In this document: piece by piece, positions 20,601-33,073 of the stretch | Position numbering within the stretch: the stretch's first letter is position 1 | Layout: every line of letters starts with the position of its first letter | Assembly: GCF_024763615.1 (NCBI RefSeq) | Contig: NC_077222.1 | Coordinates: forward strand, 34,224,001-34,288,000 | Length of the DNA stretch: 64,000 nucleotides | Reading direction: 5' to 3' | From: Phlebotomus papatasi | Taxonomy: Eukaryota; Arthropoda; Insecta; Diptera; Psychodidae | Notes under the pieces: generated by a model | Told to the model about the DNA's origin: nothing | The model's database searches: none | Seen by the model: only the letters and a program-made list of their open reading frames with translations | Program-made: the position numbers and the translations under genes

Positions 20601-23600
20601 ATCGAGGAGTATCTGTTTTTGAAGTGAATTCTGGCAAATTGATATCGCAGTATCTTAAAGCTAGGATTTCTGCCATAGATTCCCATCCACTTTTGCCAGT
20701 TATTTGTTTGGGATACTCTTCAGGTCATGTGGAATTTCTTTCGTTGTTTTCTTCGGATAATCCTCAGCCACAGGTTAAGTTTCATGTCACCAATTGTCCC
20801 ATTCAAATGGTTAGATTTTCAAGCAATGGTTCGCAGATTCTTGCCTTGGATTCTAAGAGGGAGGCCTTTGTGATTTCTGGTCAAATTGGTGGAATTTTGG
20901 AGATCAAGAAGAACTTTTCCCTGCCAGGGGATGTCTTGGATTTTGTAATATTAAAAACTAGCGGGAATGTCTTGAAAGTCCTCATACTTCTCAAAGCTGA
21001 GCACTCTAAAATATCCTGCGAAGACATCCTTTTGGTTTCAGTTGCAGAGGATACTGTGGAAGTTCATAAAATTTCCCATTCTGGGAAGAAATTGACTTCA
21101 CTGGCTCAGCTGAGAAATCTCCAAGATACTTTTGTAGCCACTTTTTATTTGGATACAAAACTGAAAATCCTCAAATTGGCAGAATATTCTGATCACTTTG
21201 AATTGGTTGAACTGCAGGAAGTGAGAACAGAACATTTACTGAAATATGTTAAAGTAAAATCTTGTGGAGATTTTATTATTTCCTGGGGACTCGATGGGCA
21301 AGTCTGCCTTTTTGATTCCCGCACAATGGAGTGCATCTCGAATTTTGTGTCTCACCATCGAAGGACTCATGGTGTCCAGGAAGCTGTTATAAGCAGTTCT
21401 CTTGAATATATAATTTGCTTGGGATTTACTGGAAATCTCATTTGCTTCCGTCCTAATCTCAAAATCATGCCAATGGATCATCATTGTGTGGGAAAATTTG
21501 AATTGACTAGACTGGAGATTCGAGAGAAATGTCTCAGTCCAACCATTGGGCATACTTCAGCAACTACATTTGGTGATGCTTCCTGGTTGGATGTGCAGAA
21601 AATCGAACAGAAAAGGCGCGAAAGGCAGAAATACCAAGAAGTCCGTGATGCAATCATCAGAGATTTGGATGATCTCAGAAGAGAGATTGGGAAGCTCCTG
21701 GATAACAATGAGACTTGTTCAGATGAAGAGAAACTTCCCATTCATGAGTTCAATCTCGATTCAAATCATGTTGAAAATATGATCAGGAAAGCAGGAAGGG
21801 ATCGTCAGGAGGAAACAGGTAAGATGCAGGAATTCATTACATCACAGAATGAGATTTCTGAATGGATAAGGAAATCCTGTTGGGATCAAATGTCTGTCAA
21901 GAGTACAAAAGTCCGGGGAATTTTTACGAATCTCTTCATTGAAAATTATCCAGTCCTGGAGATGGATGGGATTTGGGAGAAACGTCTCAATCAGATTTTA
22001 ATGTGGATCAAACTTGAGAATCTCACAAATTCGGACAAATTTCTTCCTTGGAAACCCATTCCTACAAGTCAATTGGAGCATGTTTTGGCACAGGAACCGA
22101 GAGTTCTAGCTCTTGAAAAAGTTAAAGTAGATCAAGGTATGGCGTCAGGGACTCCTTTGGCTTCAGGAACTTCCACACGGGATTTTATCACGTCAAAACT
22201 ACCACGATACAATCAATTGGAAGTGGTGACCTTTGAGCAAATGCATGTGGAGAAGATTTTTGGGTATTTTGATGCCCTTGCCCTAAGGGAGTTCTTCAAC
22301 AAACAATTCTGCCAGTTGCAGGAGAGAAAGGAGCAGGAAATGCAGATTGTCAAAGAGAGAAATAGTCGTTTGCGCGAGATACAGAATGAATTGAATATTC
22401 TGTCGCAGCTTCTTGGAACAAATATTGTCTACGAGGATGATATCATTGATCCTGAATACATGCCCGATGAGAAGCCTCATACAATTGTTCAAGTGACTGA
22501 TGAGGAAGTTCCTGTTGAGCCGTACATTTCGCCCAGTATGCAGGAATTGATTGAGAAAGAGGCATTTGAGGCAGAACAAAAGCGTCTCGCACTGATGGCG
22601 GATGATTTTCGTGAGAGAGCCCTTCAGCACATGATGGATGGTGTTCTGGAAATTCGATGGGAGGATGAGATCAAGAAGAAACCTAATGTTCCAGCAGCAG
22701 TTCAGACCAAGAAGGATTTGCGGGAGTATGATGAACATGATTGGCGAGCTGTCCGGGAGTATGAGGAGAAACTAAATTTCCTGGATTCTGAACGGGAAAA
22801 GTATCGTGATCAACTTCTGGATGAAAAACGTCATCTCCAAAAAATTCTCGATCGACAAATTTACATGTTCAACAAGAAGCTCGCAGAATTGGCAAAAGTT
22901 AAGGTCAAAGTACAAATGGCAATAAATCAGGAAGATTTGAAAATCCTCCGGAATTCCATGTACAATTACAAGAGAATTCAATTTACGCGGCAAGAGCATG
23001 AAATCCGCCAGGAAATTATCAGTATCAAAAGGCAGATTAATGCCCTAACGGCTGCTATGCATGATGCTGAGAAGAGAGCAATGGACTGCAAAGTAAATTA
23101 CGATGGTCTGGAGACTAAAGATCGTCTCCTGGACAAGCAATTCAAGAATAACTTTGGGGAATTTGCTTCAATCTCCATAGTTGATCAAGCTTATAAGCTT
23201 TTTAAGTAAGTTCCATATGGGATTGATTCAAGGGCGTACCCAGGATTTCAGGGGCTAAGGCTAAGTCTCAAATTTTGTTGGCGGGGGGGGGGGGGGGGGT
23301 ACAGTACATAATTTTTATTTTGAAAAAAAAAAAAAACATAAAAAATAAAGTGAGATAAAAAGTATCTATATACAAACTGGTCCTACTTTTCACGAGATTA
23401 GCCTACGCCCAATTTGTAGGTATTGGTTAAGGAACGATCATCAGTGTTCCTCGGACCAGTGCATTGTCTCCCATATTATTGGCCAAAAATAAAATTAATT
23501 TTTAGAAAATATTCGCAACTTTTTACCAAATTACTACAGCAAGGATGCATTCCGTTAGTTCATATTTAATCTATATAAAATCAACTACCCGTGAAACATT

Positions 23601-26600
23601 TGATAAAGCCCCTTCCGATGCGTAGAACACAGTGCATTTTTACTATTACACCTAGGGTGGAATCACCAGTTCTCGCCAGTGCCCCACTTCTCGCCACTTA
23701 CATTGAAATCGCTATTTTTCGCAATTTATGAAATAAATGAGTCGCAATTTTTTGTATTGTTTCTGCTTCTACGCATAGAATCGAAAAATAATAATTATTC
23801 GTTTTGGATTCACGATTTTGATCACTTTTTAGAGCAATATTTTAAGCAAGTGCATCGAATCCAACATCTCTTACCAAATGTACTAAGTGTCGTCAAATTT
23901 TCATCAGGCCAAAAATACCTATTTGGGTAAATAATTTGTCTATTGAATATTTAATTGCATTTGTGGAATACATAAAATTTGTATTTAGTCAATTAATATT
24001 TCATTTTATATTATTTTTGTATAAAAATGAGGCATGGCGAGAAGTGGTAATATTCTGGAATTGATTTTACCATCTGTCGCCATATCTTTTCAATAGGCGA
24101 CGCTAACTTCACTTCGTACATTCTCAGTTGTCAAATCTGCATTGTTTACTTTCTGCAAAAGCCCCATAACTTGATTTCTCAAATAAAAGTGAAGAAAAAT
24201 CATTTAAAGAGAGTAATAATAAAGTGATCACAAGGAAAGAGAAATGGTGAATGTATTCTTTTCATAGCATTGCCTAAAATAACCGAGTGTGGTTCTTTTC
24301 AAGTGGGTGGCGAGAAGTGGTTACAAATTTTACAAAACTGGCGAAAAGTGGTAAAAAGTGGCGACGAAATGGTTATTTTTGCATTATTAATAAAAATCAG
24401 TTTTTTAAGTAGTCCAGCGTTATGTTCTAGGATTATTGTTTTCACGTATCTAGAGTCAATACATCTAAGTAACTTTGTGTCAAATTTGAGTTATCTTGTA
24501 ACAAGGATTCAAAAGTTATGATTAAATGAATTTAATTTTTTCCTAAACATGGCGATAGCCGGTTATTCCATCCTATCTTTATTAATTTCTTATAATAATA
24601 AGCCTATACAAAAACATTAAATAGTGTTTTGAAGCTTATATTTTTTTTTAAACTCAATATGGAACATTGGTCTTAACATTTCGTTTTGTGAAACCCTTCA
24701 AGGCAAAAAGGACTATCAGTCTTTAGAGAATTAATAATATATGCTTCTGAAAATTTCCAGCTTTGACATTTTTATTTAACGAAAATTTACTTAAGACTAA
24801 TAAACAGAATATTTTTTTCCAAATTTCTTTTCCAGCATAATAAAAAAATTAATTCAAGTTCTTAGGCATAAAAAGAACAAGATTTAAACTACATTTTCTG
24901 CATTTTAATTAAAAAAAAAATCAAAATTCAGCCATTGAACTATGTTTTCTAATATTAAAAACGTTAATATTTTCTGTTAGGTGATGAATTAAACTAGTCC
25001 TCGAACGAAGGATTTTATGTTTACATCATAACTTATTCTATAAAACGAAACATGATGTAAAATACTTAAGAAATGCCATTCGTTCAAGGACGCAACTTCA
25101 ATAGGGATATGCTGTTGAAAATGACAATGATGCTGATGATCAAGGACTGGTTCAACTCATTAGCTAACAGGAAATATTTGGTTTTTGGATTTCGGATGAA
25201 TTTATTTCAAGAAATCTTGTCCATCGAAACGTAAATTTTTTTCAAAAAGGTCTCCGAATTCCAAAAATCAGATCCCTACAGCTGAATTTTTAAAAGAAAA
25301 TTTCAGAAAATATACTTTAAATGTTGTGCTTTTATATGCATATGAGCTTGAATTCAATAAACTTTCTATTATGTTGTAAAAATATTAGAGAAAAATGTGA
25401 TTTTTTTTAGTCAGTTTGACCTACGTAACCCCTTAAGGGGTTACATGGATCACGCAGCCTAATAACAGCATGTTTTCTTTCATTTTTGTCAACGTAATAA
25501 AATTATTTCAATTAAAGCCCTTAAGAGTATGTATAAATACAACATTTGAACTGGATTTTTTTTTTAAATTTTTATTTAACCTTTATACTCCTTGGAACTT
25601 GGCACCTAATTTTTGGAAACGTCTTTTTGAGAAAAACTTTTCGGAAGTCACGATAACTCTGTGTGATTTAATGTAACGTCAAAAAAAAATTATTTCCTAT
25701 TAGACTATGAGATAAACTAACATAAACAATGGATCTTTTGTTGCTTTGATAACAATTTATTTTGTAAGACGACACAAAAATACGCCGAAAATCATATTTA
25801 TGTATTAAATTTTCCCAAAAACCCAATTTAATCTTTCTTTCAAAAGTCCTCAAGTTCGAGTACGGGTTTAACTGATCTGCTAACAGGAAAAAAACGGTTT
25901 TTAAGGTCAGATGAATCTACTCTATGTAATCGTTACTAATGAAAAGTAAGTTTTTTCAATAAACGTTTCCGACAATCAGGTCCTAACGGCCGATTTTTTT
26001 AAAATAAAAATGTAAAAAAATGTAGTTTAAATGTTATGATTTTTTTGCCTAGGAGCTTGAATTAAATAAAATTTTTATTATGTTGAGAAAAAAAGTTAGA
26101 AAATATGCTATTTTTGGCCTTTTTGACCCGCATAGCCCCTCAACAGATCAAAGTTCAAAGTCAATGTATTACCTCAGCTTTAATTACATATTCTTAAATT
26201 TCACGTCTGACTGCTCCATTTGATGGCTTCAAAAGGACGACTTTTCTAAAACATATTCTCACACTATATTTTTACTTTCTCTGTGGATTTTAGGCTTTCG
26301 TTATAAATTCTTAAATATCCTTTAAATATGTGAAAAAGATTACGTGACAACTCCTTTCTTTTCGAAAAATATATTACTGAATAAATTTATTACTAAAATT
26401 GCGTTAGAAAAAGAAAGCAAAAATAGTTACGAAATTATTTGCCCATTTTTACACTCTTAGAAAAAATTAGTTCGTACTAGCTCATATGCAGTTATTAGAA
26501 CTATAAAATATAGTAAATATAGACCCAACTATATATAATATTTAGTTTGGGTAACTAAATGAAATAGTTGACCACAGTTAGTTAAAGTATCCTTTTCATT

Positions 26601-29600
26601 CAGTTGTGCTAAATCAAAATAGTAATGGGTACTATAACATATTAGTTCCAATTACTAAATAAATGGGGTTGATACCCATCTTATTGGCTGTAATAACTAT
26701 ATCATATTAGTTGTGGTTACTATATAGCATTCATTGTGATGCATATTTCTTATTAGTTGCTTAAAAAAGTAGTCATAACTTTATGAAAATATAGGCCCAT
26801 CTATTTACATTAGTTGTGAGAACTAAAAGGAATTAGTGACCAATATTAGTTGGGATAATGATTTCATTTAATTTACACAAGCAAATATAATTGTATGAAA
26901 GCATTATGAAATAATTGCCGCAACTTATCCACGTAAATATTGTCTTATATTCTCACTACTAATAAATTTATTATGAGTATAATGTTTTAAGAATATAAGA
27001 ACTATTTTAAATAGATTTGATAATAATCGCCCGAACAACTAATTTTCATTAGTAATCACGTCTAAACTTTTCTAAGAGTGTACACTTTTTTTAAATTCTT
27101 GAATGTAGTACAGTACAGACAAGAGCCTTGTCCTGCCTCCCCCCCCCGCTTTTATTAGTTTTTGAGTTTTTATAAGTCCATTTTTGTATTGACCCTCTCC
27201 AAATGAGCAGTAAAACATGAAATTTGAGAAGTGACTAAATTTACAACTTTAGAAGCAATAGAATTTTCATGAAAGTTTCGATCTTTATGAATTAAAAAAT
27301 TAGGCCAATTTTTGGAAAGATTTGGATTTTTTACTGGCCAAACTAATTTTTTGCTAAATAAATATTTTTTTTTTACTTTTCACTTGTTTTTGATTTTTTT
27401 TGACGCTTCTAGGGGGGCAGTTGCCCCCCCCCCCCCTCCTGCCCCTAGCTGGGTACGCCCATGGATTGATTCGTGATCCTTTTTGGGTTTAATTTATAGA
27501 GCTTTTCAGACGTCGACCGAGATGGACAATGAGAGCATGGGCAACATCTGTTATCCTTATGGATCTAGCCAAGAGAGTTATTGGACGAAATCTCTCAAAA
27601 TCCGGACCTCCATTGCCTCAAGAGTGCTTTGACTATTTGAACCTCATTGAGCAAATTGACCAACCATCCAATTGTCCGACAATGGATGAGAAACTCTGGG
27701 ATTTACTCTGTCGTATGCGCAGGATAAAGATAGAGAGTGAATTCAAGGTGCGCAGTTGTGGGGTTCAATTGGCCGAAGCTGATGCGTGTGTTGATGCATT
27801 TGCACGGGAAATTGGTGCAAGGAGGACAACCCTGGCGGCCCATGATAAAAAATTGGAGGAACTCAAAGAGAACCGAGTATAATAGAATTAAAATACCAAA
27901 ATATTTTTCTATCCAATTAATCAATCAATTTTGCGCTTGTCCACAACAGCAAAAGAACTCTGTCAATCGAACAATTCAACTTGTGATGAAGCGTGGTAAT
28001 GTTGAAATTCCACTGACTGGCAAAATTGCTGACTTTGACGACGCAATCCTTCTCTCAGTCAATGATGTCGATGACATCAATCGGGTAATTAAGAAATCGG
28101 GTCAGAAGAAATTGCTGGCCATGTCCAATGCAGCTATTTTCCGTCGGAAGCTCATTCACAAGGAGTGGGAACATAGAGTACTCAAGATGACCATCAGAGA
28201 TATGAAGGATTTTGTCAGAGTAATTGAAAAATGCAAGGTATTAGAACATTTTATAATAGGGACAGCAATGGTTCACCTCCTGCATAAGCTCCACCTAAAA
28301 TAAATTTTAGGTCACCACACCCCATTAAAAAATGCTTAAGCTTTTTTATAGGGTTTTTGTAGAGTAGGGTAAATGTCCTAATTCAAAACCATTTCCAGAC
28401 GCTTTAACTTTGAAAGAAAATTCAACACATTAAGTTCATAATCTTCTGAAGAGAATTACGTAAATTTGCTCCTTGTCTTTTCTAGAATGTTACAGTTTAG
28501 TGAAAATTCTTTAAAAATAATTTGAAAACTTATTAAATACAAGAAAAATTCGCGAGCGTAAAATGCTTCTATTTGGAAACAAATTAATCCAAATGGAGAC
28601 AAGGAAATGTTTCTAATTGGAGACAAACAGCGTAAATGAAACCGCGACGAAGGGCTTCCAAAATCTTATTAAGTTGCTCTTGAGTGCAAGATTTGTTCTC
28701 ATTCCTGGTCTTTTCTCCTTTCCCATCTAAAACAATAAGAAAATCTTTCCAAAAAAATCATATTTTCGGAGTTTCCTATTGAAGCATTTGCAGACACTTC
28801 AGGAAACCCCTTTTTGTTCACGAAATAGGTAATTATTTCATTTGAAAACTTCACGTACCGTTAACAATAAAGATTAGCACTTAATTTAACTAAAATTAGC
28901 CAGAAATATGACATAAATGTTAAACAAAATGAATAAACAACAATCACTTCATTGTGTTTTTCATTGAAAAACATGGTCGATCGATGAAAAATTCGATGGT
29001 GAAAAGGTACACTTTTAATTTTTCTGAGAAATTAACAAGTTAAAATTTGTGAATATGAATGGATTTTCGCTTTATTTAGAGCAAAATTAACTAAATAATG
29101 AAACTGAAGTATAGAAAATATATAAATAAAAATTTAATACTGCATTTATCATGGGAAAAAATGATGTTTCCATTTGGAGTAGCGAAAAGTTTCCATTTGG
29201 AACAGGTTTTGAATTAGCTTAATTTAGCCTACTACAGTACCCTAAAAGAAAATAACACTAATACTTTCAAAATAAAGAGGGGATCAAGATACCAGTTTAT
29301 AGAAAAATAGACCACGCCCCCAGATACTTGTAATAGGAAAATACAAATGAGTGACATATACTACCGTAGTAACTGTTTGCAAGGGATAATAAGGCTAACA
29401 GAAATCGAGTGGTTTATATCCGTAAGATTGTTCAATGTGCTGAATGAGAAAAATCAGGACATGCACGCCATCTAGGGACTTATGCCCGACTGAAGTAAAA
29501 TCACGTTATTTTTATGCGACCTGATTTATAAATTTAGTTGGGAATCTTTACAATCCTAGCTTCCCGAGCAGTCCCGAGTGTTTTAAGATTTTTTTTTTCA

Positions 29601-31641
29601 TGTTGCTATTTTTTTTTAATTCTATACATGCAGTTTTTGGCTAGATGAAAAAATAAATGAACAGTTGAAAATTACATGATACCGTGGTTACTTAAAGACC
29701 GCGTATATTTGTGGTCTGATTTGCCTACACCCAAAACTCGTTTTTATTCATTAATTTGTGGGATTACAGTAAGAAGAAATTTGGTAAAAATTACGTGACA
29801 ATCACTTTTTAAAAATTCAGTCTTATAGAGGGCGTGGGCTATATTGCCATAGGCGGAACCCTTAAGGCTATTATATGCCATTATTTTTTTAGACAGTGCT
29901 TTTCAGAAATGTGGCTTATTTTGTCATGGACAAGACCTTTAAGATCCTTTGGGTCTTGTGAACAATTGCTTGATTTTTTTAAAGTTAAGTCTTACAGTGG
30001 GCGTAGCCTATTTTGTCATAGGCGAAACCATTACGGTTCCTTCTTGTAAAAAGAATTACATGACAATATTTTACTGCTAGAACTCAAAGAGAGTGCAGTT
30101 ATATTTTTTGGAAAGTTCTTTTCAGGAATGTGGATTATTCTTTTTTTAAAATTAAGTCTTAGAGGCGTGGCCTATTGTGTCTGTTAGGGCTCTTCCTTGT
30201 GAAAAATACATTACAATGATTTTTTTTAGAAAGGTCTTCTAGGGGGTGTGGCCAGTGTGTCCTTTATTTTGCCATGGGCAGAGCCTTTAAGGCTCCTCGT
30301 GAAAAATTATATGAAAATCATTTTTTTTTATAAAAATCTTTTAGTGAGTGTAATCTCTTATGTAATGGATAGAGGACCTTTAGGGCTCCTTGTTGTAAAA
30401 AATTCCGCAACAATTTTTTTTTATAAAGATCTTTCAAGGGGTGTAGCCGACGGTGCGGTTGTGAAAACAAAAAGTACATGACAATTTTTTTTTCAGAAAA
30501 GTCTTTTGGGGAGTGTATCCTGTTATGTCATGTACGAGACCTTTAAACCTACTCCCTTTGAAAAAATACGTAATAACAATTTTTATAAAGGTCTTTGAAT
30601 GGGCGGTGTCTACTCTGTCATTGGTGGTGCTTTGTTGGCTTCTTGTGAAAAAATACAAGACAAATATTTTTTTAGAAACGTCCTTTGCGAGGCGTGGCCT
30701 ATTATGTCGTGAACGGGATCTTTAAGCCTTAATTAATTAAAAACCATTTTTTATAAAGGTTATTTAGGGGCGTAGCTTATTCTCTCATGAACGGGGCTTA
30801 ATGGCTCCGTTTTGTGAAGAATTATATGATATTTTTTTGGAAAGATCTTTTGGGGCGTGGCCTATTCTGTCATGAACAGGGCCTGCAAGGCTCATCTACA
30901 GAATGAAAAGATAATAATGTTTAACTTTAGGAATATATAGTATCCCCCTATAAAATAATATGGCATATTTGATATATCATATATCACTCTTTAAGGGAGG
31001 TGTGACCTAAAATAAGTTATGAATCTTTTTCTTATGGAGATCAAATACTTTTTTTATAAAAATTAGAGTAGTGAAATATTAATTAGAGTAGCGAGAATTT
31101 TCACACTACCTTCCTGGGTCATTAGATTACAAAAGAAGTGCAAACGTGGCTCAAGCGGAAGCAAAAGGGCTGGACAGAGGATGTCAGCCAGGCGGCGCTG
31201 AATCGTGAAATAGAGGCAATGATTGCTTCCTGTGAAAAGTCATTCAGTGATGTGTAAGTTGTATGCGGGTATTCTCTCAGACAGATCAAAGTGTTTCAGG
31301 AATTAAATTTAACATTCCCCAGGAGGAAGCAAGTGCAAGAAATTGAGGAGAAAATTCAGCAGAAGAAACGTGAAAATGAGAATCTCGACAGGAAGATTCA
31401 AGCTTTGAACTTTGATGTGTCCAAGCAACATGCACAGCGAGATCCAACTCTTGAGGAGCAAGAGATTGAAGCTCAAAATCTCAGACTGGAAATCATTGCT
31501 GAGAGAACGAGACTTGTGAGAAAAGTTCAGCGTCAGCATACGCAAATCCTAGAGCTTAGTACATTGCTGGAATTGCAGCGTCTTCGAACGTATCCGACAC
31601 TTTCGATGCCTCAATCTTCAGCGAATCTCAGGAATGCATAA
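15546..31641 (+). CDS. CFAP43: CFAP43 (cilia- and flagella-associated protein 43, WD-repeat/coiled-coil)
   Basis: Seven coding exons join in frame: 15546-15577, 15647-15912, 19851-23205, 27510-27876, 27950-28237, 31126-31253 and 31323-31641. They total 4755 nt, or 1584 residues plus TAA. Vertebrate CFAP43 has about 1665. The N-terminal ~650 residues look like degenerate WD40 blades; the rest is Glu/Lys/Arg-rich coiled coil. Diagnostic stretches are the KLFKRRP junction, WEHR..KM, and DAILLSVNDVDDINRVI..SGQKK, which follow the vertebrate protein. The family links the tether/tether head of inner dynein arms with CFAP44 in motile cilia, in insects chiefly sperm and sensory cilia. Introns 1, 4 and 6 are 69-73 bp; introns 2, 3 and 5 are 2.9-4.3 kb and filled with repeats. 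A GTGAGT right after the stop suggests a 3' UTR intron. Confidence 0.93.
16170..16442 (+). repeat. Duplicated unit in CFAP43 intron 2, copy 1
   Basis: About 270 bp from CCTGGCAAGTTGGCC to AACTTGCCAGGGA. It is repeated at 16789-17056 at roughly 85-90% identity by eye. The unit's own ends are complementary (CTTGCC / GGCAAG), so it may be a MITE present twice. It contains the unusual word CCATACGGAAAGGTATCTTA. Confidence 0.72.
16789..17056 (+). repeat. Duplicated unit in CFAP43 intron 2, copy 2
   Basis: Direct repeat of 16170-16442. Shared words include TTGATCTCGGACTCAGCTCA and CCTCCATACGGAAAGGTATC. Differences are scattered, so the duplication is not recent. Confidence 0.72.
17634..17672 (+). 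repeat. (ATA)n microsatellite, SINE tail
   Basis: About 12 uninterrupted trinucleotide units. It forms the 3' tail of the minus-strand SINE and overlaps its target duplication. Confidence 0.85.
17640..17922 (-). mobile_element. tRNA-derived SINE with (ATT)n tail
   Basis: Read on the minus strand, the head resembles a tRNA. A box A-like GGGTCAAGTGGTAGAGC and a box B GGGTTCGAATCCC (about 17848-17912) are spaced as in RNA polymerase III promoters. A unique body follows, then an (ATT)n tail. The flanks TCACCTACTATAAT (17626-17639) and TCACTTACTATAAT (17923-17936) are a 14-bp target duplication with one mismatch. The anticodon arm is imperfect, so this is not a working tRNA gene. Confidence 0.85.
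17923..19260 (+). repeat. Dispersed repeat family R, copy 1 (interrupted by the SINE)
   Basis: The segments 17937-18160 and 18840-18960 are reverse-complement matches to parts of 58676-60460, for example AACACATTTTGGCCA-, CACCCGATATATAACC- and CTCCGGTTCTAATT-type words. The repeat edge TTAACAATCTCACCTACTAT lies at 17616-17635, before the SINE. There is no open coding frame. Several phrases of the form 'TCTCCGGTTCTAATT' repeat internally. Confidence 0.7.
19323..19580. repeat. Hairpin MITE of 258 bp
   Basis: GCTCCAGCACACCTTTTAGA at the left is mirrored by TCTAAAAGGTGTGCTGGAGC at the right. Pairing continues inward over AAATTTCATGAAGTCGAAATT and CTCACATG-containing parts. A diverged copy is at 41652-41911. 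Confidence 0.85.
23655..24573. mobile_element. TA-flanked element of 919 bp
   Basis: The ends GGGTGGAATCACCAGTTCTC and its inexact inverse ending GGTTATTCCATCC are flanked by TA (23653-23654, 24574-24575). The phrase GGCGAGAAGTGG recurs several times inside. No transposase frame is seen. It is nested in the 4.2-kb element. Confidence 0.75.
26450..27082. repeat. MITE with 15-bp perfect terminal inverted repeats, rich in TTAGTT units
   Basis: TACACTCTTAGAAAA at the left is exactly inverted at 27068-27082. Inside, about ten TTAGTT...ACTAA-type mini-palindromes recur every 40-80 bp. No coding frame. Confidence 0.75.
28367..29242. mobile_element. TA-flanked element of 876 bp in CFAP43 intron 5
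   Basis: The left end GGGTAAATGTCCTAATTCAA and right end ATTAGCTTAATTTAG...GTACCC pair imperfectly; both reach TAATTCAAAACC. TA flanks both ends. Motifs like CCATTTGGAAAC and ATTGGAGACAA recur inside. No transposase frame. Confidence 0.65.
29822..30930 (+). repeat. Minisatellite of about 12 units (70-105 bp) in CFAP43 intron 5
   Basis: Each unit contains, in order, GGGCGTGGCCTATTNTGTCA, a GGG/ACCTTTAAGGCTCC segment, GTGAAAAATTACATGACAAT, then an oligo-T run and AAAGGTCTTTT. Unit starts are near 29829, 29905, 29999, 30125, 30173, 30246, 30349, 30440, 30511, 30601, 30692, 30768 and 30855. The several plus-strand open frames here merely follow the repeat. Confidence 0.85.
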
Positions 31642-33073
31642 ACTGGTGAGTACAATACAATCTTTTATGAGATTATTTAGTTAATTGATGAGATGCAGAT
31701 GATATAAAAAAAGAGCAGAAATGAATGGTTCTATTTGATAAATATATTGACTGAAAACTTTTAATGATTTGACTTGCGAAGAGAAACAGAAAAATCAATT
31801 GAGGTATAAACATTTCATGATCGTTGATGTTACTGGGAATTATTTTGAGACACTTTATGCTCTCAATTGATACCAATTGGACAAAATTCCCGGGAAACTC
31901 ATTAAACGATGAGTTTATCCATCTAATTGATGGATGGGAAATGATCTATATTTTATCGGATTCTCAGAAAAAATCTAATTATGCTAAGTGATCTTGAAGA
32001 TCTTCAGTGAAAAATTAAGTCTAGAAATTGGCTATTTGATGGAAAACCTTGACCACTCTCTATGAGAGCTGAGACAAAGGAAGAAAATTTAAATTGTGCC
32101 GATGTTTTGGGGTCAAAGACCGTGACGCTGATGCCTATTGTGTGTCATGTTCATGATGGGAAATGTTGCACGTGTTTTAGAACGAAAAAGAACAACCCAG
32201 AGACCTCCCCATTATTTCTCCCTCATCTTCTTCAGCGAAATTCTTCACCCAATTGAACTTCATGAATCATTCGTGAATGATTTAATTTTACAATCTTCTG
32301 ATAAGCTCCCAGAATTATTTGAGTGCCGGTAGTAAAAAGTTAGAGGTGTTTGAGCGACATTGCTCTAATTGTTCTTATCAGTCACACTTCTCGCTACAAA
32401 TCATTAAAATCTACTCAAAAGTATTTGCCAACAATTGAAAAGTCACTCACAGTGGATTTATATCGATGTAAAATCACTCAATAGAATTACAAGACAAATA
32501 TTATTCTTTTCAAAAAAAAAAAAAAAGAACCTCGAGAAAGGGTTAAATTTTGTGTCTTTTTTTGCCTTGTATTTGAACTCTTTATCAATTCCGACTCTTT
32601 CACTATATAATTTCTTTAATTCTTGTGGCCTTTGTGCTCCACAATACAATGCGATCGTGCACTTTTTAACGAGGAAATTTGAATTGAGACTTTAATTTCT
32701 TCAATGAATTCGTCACATTTGTCGTGTGACAATTTTTACAGTTTTCTTCGAAGAAATTATCATCAGAATTATTTAGTTCAACACTTTAAAGAGGATTAAC
32801 TATTTACAACCATTCCGTCCATTTTAAAAAATTAAATTACTACGATAATCTTTTCTTAAAGATTTCACTTTTTGTATGTTTTTTTCGTATCTAATTTTAT
32901 GGTAAAAGTATATCGTTAATCGTCAAATGAATTTCAATTCTAAAATTTCCATTTGTTGTAACTTTTGTATGAAGTTAAAAAAAATTAAACACACCTGATA
33001 ATTTCATCATTATAATTAGAGGTTTTTTTTAATATAATTATGTTGACTGGAGGATGTATTATTTTTGGGCCTC
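31642..33073. other. Intergenic DNA downstream of CFAP43, no gene seen
   Basis: AT-rich with only short unremarkable frames. It may contain the CFAP43 3' UTR: a GTGAGT donor-like site lies at 31646. No polyadenylation site could be chosen with confidence. Confidence 0.4.

Larger units (their letters stand above)
23229..27462. mobile_element. 4.2-kb transposon insertion in CFAP43 intron 3 with 10-bp target duplication
   Basis: The ends GGGCGTACCCAG (23232) and CTGGGTACGCCC (27460) are inverted repeats, each followed inward by a run of G or C. GGATTGATTC is present directly outside both ends (23219-23228 and 27463-27472). A 9-10-bp duplication is typical of Mutator-like elements, but no transposase is visible, so the superfamily is uncertain. 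The insert contains other elements (23655-24573, 26450-27082) and a diverged internal duplication (about 25135-25440 and 25870-26150). Without it the host intron would be about 60 bp. Confidence 0.82.

Noticed and set aside
29834..30725. Series of plus-strand frames of 70-77 codons
   Set aside because: All are translations of the minisatellite units; no independent coding evidence.
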